Source: Candidatus Geoarchaeota archaeon
Lineage (GTDB): Archaea; Thermoproteota; Thermoprotei; Gearchaeales; WAQG01
Reading direction: 5' to 3'
NCBI GenBank assembly: GCA_015520395.1
Contig: WAQG01000230.1
Location: 1 to 9,724 of the forward strand
DNA length: 9,724 nt
Notes under the pieces: generated by a model
Database searches by the model: none
Told to the model about the DNA's origin: nothing
What the model saw: only the letters and a program-made list of their open reading frames with translations
Program-made: the position numbers and the translations under genes
Shown: positions 7,200-9,724 of the stretch, in pieces
How the letters are laid out: each line of letters starts with the position of its first letter
Position numbering within the stretch: the stretch's first letter is position 1

Positions 7200-7275
7200 T
7201 AGTAGGAGTTATTTTGGATGAAGACGGACATAAGGATGAGAAACGTCCCTCTCCTATGGGTGTTCAGGGGCTAAC

Positions 7276-7298
7276 CACCTAGCTTCACCGACTGGGTG
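7276..7298. repeat. hairpin CACCTAG / CTGGGTG
   Basis: Seven base pairs, one of them a G-U wobble if transcribed, close a nine-base loop (7283-7291). The left arm lies within the second copy of the 10-base direct repeat. Confidence 0.3.
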
Positions 7299-7332
7299 AT
7301 TCATGGGTTTTGGTGTCGAGCCTGGAAAATAT

Positions 7333-7348
7333 CCCTAAAATATTTGGG
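7333..7348. promoter_or_regulatory. imperfect palindrome upstream of the cupredoxin operon
   Basis: CCCTAAAATATTTGGG has complementary CCC and GGG ends and an AT-rich centre; 12 of its 16 positions match its own reverse complement. It also overlaps an AAATAT/ATATTT inverted repeat at 7327-7345. It lies just upstream of a TATA-like element, where an archaeal regulator could act, or it may itself be part of the core promoter. Confidence 0.25.
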
Positions 7349-7353
7349 TATAA

Positions 7354-7363
7354 GGATTTATTC
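7354..7363 (+). promoter_or_regulatory. likely TATA element of the cupredoxin operon
   Basis: GGATTTATTC is the best TATA-like element at a suitable distance from the first gene. A start about 25 bases downstream would fall near 7384, giving a very short leader with GAGGTG at 7385-7390. CTAAAATATTT at 7335-7345 is an alternative box, with a start near 7365. Confidence 0.35.
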
Positions 7364-7395
7364 CTATGTTAAAGATTCTAAGCTGAGGTGTGACT

Positions 7396-7893
7396 ATGGG
7401 AAGACGCCGTACCAAGCGCCTTAATAATTTTAAAAAGCGACTTCTGGCAACCATTCTGGTACTGGCGCTCGCTACAGTCCTGATAAAGCTAAGCGTTGCC
7501 ACAGCCCAGGTCTTAGAGCCCAAGGTCAGGTACTTTGAGGTTCACGCTAGGCAGTGGGCTTATAAGCCCAGCGTGATCGAGGTTGATCAGGGCGATATCG
7601 TCGTGATAAACCTGTTTACAGATGATGTCTCCCACGGCATATATATTGAGGGGTATGACGTGAAGGCCGACCTAATACTCGGCGAGGGCATGCCCAGTAA
7701 TGTAACTGTCAAGTTTAAGGCTGACAGGCCAGGCGTCTTCACATTTAGATGCACCGTGACATGTGGGCCTTTTCATCCGTTCATGACCGGAAAGCTTATT
7801 GTCAGACCAGCCACACCACTGAACGCCAGTATGGGGAGCGCTGTGATATCCGCCATAGTTGCCATGGCCATCCTTTATATCTGGAGGTGGTGA
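7396..7893 (+). CDS. membrane-anchored CuA-type cupredoxin (COX2-like)
   Basis: This 165-residue protein has a basic N-terminus, a hydrophobic segment (about 17-36) ending in an ATAQ-like site, a cupredoxin domain, and a C-terminal membrane helix (about 146-163). The CuA ligand set is complete: His80, then CTVTCGPFHPFM giving Cys119, Cys123, His127 and Met130, which is the C-x3-C-x3-H-x2-M pattern of cytochrome oxidase subunit II and nitrous oxide reductase. The position usually held by Glu in oxidase CuA sites is Val121. It should bind a dinuclear copper centre outside the cytoplasmic membrane and carry single electrons. ATG 7396 is preferred over GTG 7390 because GAGGTG at 7385-7390 is five bases upstream. 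No oxidase subunit I is present nearby. Four bases separate it from the next gene, an Fe-S membrane protein that may be its electron donor. It is a domain-level match; the exact pathway is not known. Confidence 0.82.
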   Translation: MGRRRTKRLNNFKKRLLATILVLALATVLIKLSVATAQVLEPKVRYFEVHARQWAYKPSVIEVDQGDIVVINLFTDDVSHGIYIEGYDVKADLILGEGMPSNVTVKFKADRPGVFTFRCTVTCGPFHPFMTGKLIVRPATPLNASMGSAVISAIVAMAILYIWRW

Positions 7894-7897
7894 GTCC

Positions 7898-9415
7898 ATG
7901 GCTCAGAAGGCGAGGTATCCTGGGTACAAGTATAGGTTTGACCTCCTTAAGATACCCATCATTAAGCGGATCGTTAAGTCGAGGTCCTTCCAGTTCGCGG
8001 TGATATTCCCCAACTTTGTCGTATTCATAATACTTATGGTCAGCGCTTTCATCGGCTCGCCGGTCGGGAACAAGAACCTTGCAGTGCTGGTTGTATGGAT
8101 ACTGTGGTGGGCCGCCCTAATGATAGTATTGACGCCGCTGGGCGGCCGTCTGTGGTGTATGATGTGCCCAATGCCAGCGATAGGCGAATGGCTCCAGAGG
8201 AGGACGTTCACAAAGAAGAAGAGGGAGAAGGGCTATGGGCTTGCGAAGAAATGGCCAAGGAAGCTCGATAACATCTGGCTACAGAACTTCTCATTCCTGA
8301 CAGTCTCGACATTCATAGGAGTATTGACAACGAGGCCCTGGGCAACCGGCATAATGCTCGTCCTTCTCGTGCTGGTGCTCCCCACGATATTTCACATGGT
8401 CTTTGAGAAGCGGGTCTGGTGCAGGTACATATGCCCAGTGTCGGGATTCATAGGCCTCTACTCCATGGTTGCGCCGATCGAGCTAAGGGTTAAGGATAGG
8501 GGAGTCTGCCTTAAACACATTGGGAAGGAGTGTATAAGGGGGAGTCCGGCGGGTTACGGATGTCCTTGGTTCGAGTTTCCGCAGAACTTGAACAGGAACG
8601 CCTACTGTGGCCTCTGCATGGAGTGTGTCAAAACCTGCCCACTAGACAACATAGCTCTAAACATAAGGCTGGGTGGCAACGACCTCTATGTCGAACCCTG
8701 GCATGGAATTAAGAAGAAAGGCCTCGACGAGCCATTCAAGGCCTTCATAATGAGCACCCTAGCCGTAATATATGCGCTGGTCTTCGCGGGCCCCGACCCA
8801 TGGTTTAAAGACGTTGCAAACATATTTGGAGGCGAAACCTTCAGCAGGATCTTCGTCGACAACGTGTTGCAGGAGAGCTTCCACCCTGAGAGGCTAGCCA
8901 CCTTCGCGGCGATAGTCTGGGGGTCAACCCTCGTCGTCATGCCAGTGGCATTTCTGATATTCGTGGTAGCCGCTAAGGCGCTGAGCGGCTGGAAGGATTC
9001 GCCACCTCTGAAAAAGATGTTTATAAACTACTCCTACATGCTGGTGCCCCTAAGTCTCACAGCCTGGATAGCCTTCGCCCTATACATATTGCTGATTAAC
9101 GGATCATACATCATAGCAGTGATCTCAGACCCGCTCAACTTCGGCTGGAACCTCTTCGGAACCAAGGATCTCCCCTGGACGCCGATCGGAACATCAGTGA
9201 TCCCCTATATTCAGGCAGCAATAATAATCTTTGGCCTAATCTGGACAGTAAACACCATCAAGAACATCTCTAAGGCCATGTTCGAGTCCCGCTCAAAGGC
9301 CATAAGATCCGCCATTCCAATCGTAGTTTTCGCAATAATCTATGCGATCCTAGTCCTGAATGTTTGGCTAGGGGTGTTTGATGTGAGAGGTCTTCTAGGG
9401 GGGTTGATAGGATGA
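7898..9415 (+). CDS. NapH/NosR-like polytopic 4Fe-4S membrane protein
   Basis: This 505-residue protein combines about nine predicted membrane segments (roughly 36-52, 62-80, 131-146, 150-166, 282-297, 333-358, 380-400, 434-452, 472-492) with Fe-S motifs. WCMMCP (Cys87, 90) and WCRYICP (Cys175, 179) are the paired Cys-Pro motifs of the NapH/NosR/CcoG superfamily. A soluble loop has Cys204, 212 and 222 and then CGLCMECVKTCP (Cys237, 240, 243, 247), enough for up to two cubane clusters but with wide spacing in the first. Known relatives move electrons between membrane quinols or flavins and exported reductases. The C-terminal half (about 280-505) is membrane-embedded and I do not recognise it. 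ATG 7898 has GGAGGTGG at 7883-7890; the frame is open upstream but an earlier start would lie inside the cupredoxin gene. It overlaps the next gene by four bases (ATGA). It may feed the flanking cupredoxins. Confidence 0.75.
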   Translation: MAQKARYPGYKYRFDLLKIPIIKRIVKSRSFQFAVIFPNFVVFIILMVSAFIGSPVGNKNLAVLVVWILWWAALMIVLTPLGGRLWCMMCPMPAIGEWLQRRTFTKKKREKGYGLAKKWPRKLDNIWLQNFSFLTVSTFIGVLTTRPWATGIMLVLLVLVLPTIFHMVFEKRVWCRYICPVSGFIGLYSMVAPIELRVKDRGVCLKHIGKECIRGSPAGYGCPWFEFPQNLNRNAYCGLCMECVKTCPLDNIALNIRLGGNDLYVEPWHGIKKKGLDEPFKAFIMSTLAVIYALVFAGPDPWFKDVANIFGGETFSRIFVDNVLQESFHPERLATFAAIVWGSTLVVMPVAFLIFVVAAKALSGWKDSPPLKKMFINYSYMLVPLSLTAWIAFALYILLINGSYIIAVISDPLNFGWNLFGTKDLPWTPIGTSVIPYIQAAIIIFGLIWTVNTIKNISKAMFESRSKAIRSAIPIVVFAIIYAILVLNVWLGVFDVRGLLGGLIG

Positions 9416-9724
9416 AGAGGCGCGGGAAGAGAAGGGGCGTAACAGACATAGTGGCTGGGCTTCTAATCCTAATCTCGGTGCTTGTAATAGTGATAGGAGT
9501 ATATAATTATAAGCAGCAACAGAAGATCTTGGCGGAGCAGGGAGTTGAGATTCATATAGTTGCAAGGCAATGGGTCTTTGAGCCCGACGAAATAGTCGTT
9601 AGAAAAGGTCAGAAGGTAACACTCATATTAACGAGCGCAGATGTGACCCACGGATTCATGTTAGATGCATTCAACATAAATGTGATCGTACATCCAGGCG
9701 AGATCGTAAAGATAACATTCGTGC
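9412..9724 (+). CDS. second COX2-like cupredoxin, 3' end outside the window
   Basis: The first 104 residues are visible before the sequence ends, with no stop. A basic N-terminus (KRRGKRR) and one membrane helix (about 12-31) are followed by a cupredoxin domain. VARQWVFEP at 50-58 parallels HARQWAYKP in the first cupredoxin, and THGF places His80 where the first CuA histidine ligand lies. The Cys-x3-Cys-x3-His-x2-Met part would be beyond the window, so CuA binding is expected but not seen. The start overlaps the stop of the preceding membrane protein, so translation is probably coupled. Unlike the first cupredoxin, the N-terminal helix looks like an uncleaved anchor. It could be subunit II of an oxidase whose subunit I lies downstream. 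Confidence 0.75.
   Translation, partial: MKRRGKRRGVTDIVAGLLILISVLVIVIGVYNYKQQQKILAEQGVEIHIVARQWVFEPDEIVVRKGQKVTLILTSADVTHGFMLDAFNINVIVHPGEIVKITFV

Larger units (their letters stand above)
7121..7283. repeat. 10-base direct repeat pair in the spacer
   Basis: ACCACCTAGC occurs at 7121-7130 and again at 7274-7283, in the same orientation, 153 bases apart. The segment between contains two small inverted repeats. It could be a target-site-like duplication around an old insertion or simply chance; no transposase sequence lies between the copies. Confidence 0.35.
7026..7395. other. non-coding spacer between the two gene blocks
   Basis: No convincing gene was found in these 370 bases. The region is more AT-rich than the genes around it and has frequent stops. 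It contains a T-rich likely terminator, several short inverted repeats (7135-7163, 7175-7199, 7276-7298), an exact 10-base direct repeat (7121-7130 and 7274-7283), and the promoter region of the cupredoxin block near its end. A small ORF of 18 codons at 7218-7274 has a weak ribosome binding site but nothing else in its favour. The middle part, about 7130-7310, could encode a structured RNA or be the remnant of a mobile element; neither is shown. Confidence 0.6.

Noticed and set aside
7218..7274. 18-codon ORF with a weak TAGGAG site in the spacer
   Set aside because: Too short, no neighbour coupling, no recognisable peptide, and it ends within a repeat-rich stretch.
7216..7298. Possible box C/D guide RNA (GGATGAAG and GGATGAG resemble C and C' boxes)
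   Set aside because: Both differ from the RTGATGA consensus and no properly placed CTGA D boxes were found.
7396..7893. True cytochrome c oxidase subunit II
   Set aside because: The CuA ligands fit, but the oxidase glutamate is missing, there is only one N-terminal hydrophobic segment plus a C-terminal helix, and no subunit I is adjacent.
7859..7897. Upstream start for the Fe-S membrane protein
   Set aside because: It lies within the cupredoxin membrane helix coding region. The ATG at 7898 has GGAGGTGG seven bases upstream.
1..9724. CRISPR array, tRNA or rRNA genes
   Set aside because: No regularly spaced repeats and no tRNA- or rRNA-like segments were seen; nearly all of the window is protein-coding.

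Overview
The window looks like a piece of a thermophilic archaeal chromosome, most likely Thermoproteota (Crenarchaeota-like). The reasons are the strong use of AGG, ATA and GAG codons, archaeal TATA-type promoters with short leaders, GGAGGTG-type ribosome binding sites before almost every gene, frequent GTG/TTG starts, and the gene families present. I cannot name the species. All genes are on the + strand, in two blocks separated by about 370 non-coding bases.

Block 1 (136-7025) is a seven-gene operon behind one promoter (TATA-like 85-99). It encodes a complete four-subunit 2-oxoacid:ferredoxin oxidoreductase of the 2-oxoglutarate (Kor) type, in the order delta ferredoxin, alpha, beta, gamma. 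A heterodisulfide-reductase-type complex follows: HdrA with a fused C-terminal MvhD domain, then HdrC, then HdrB. The junctions are short overlaps or at most a 14-base gap, so the genes are almost certainly co-transcribed and translationally coupled. Binding motifs for TPP, FAD, the cubane clusters and both HdrB non-cubane clusters are intact. The arrangement suggests that electrons from CoA-dependent oxidative decarboxylation of 2-oxoglutarate pass through ferredoxin to a flavin-based Hdr complex, or flow in reverse to supply ferredoxin for reductive carboxylation. No hydrogenase or formate dehydrogenase is visible, and the Hdr substrate is unknown.

The spacer (7026-7395) holds a T-rich likely terminator, several inverted repeats, a 10-base direct repeat, and the promoter region of the second block. 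I see no convincing gene in it.

Block 2 (7396 to the window end) encodes a membrane-anchored cupredoxin with a full CuA ligand set, a polytopic NapH/NosR-like iron-sulfur membrane protein, and the start of a second, paralogous COX2-like cupredoxin cut by the window edge. This looks like a membrane electron-transfer module linking Fe-S clusters to exported CuA domains, comparable in logic to NosR feeding the CuA site of nitrous oxide reductase. No catalytic subunit is visible, so its terminal acceptor is unknown.
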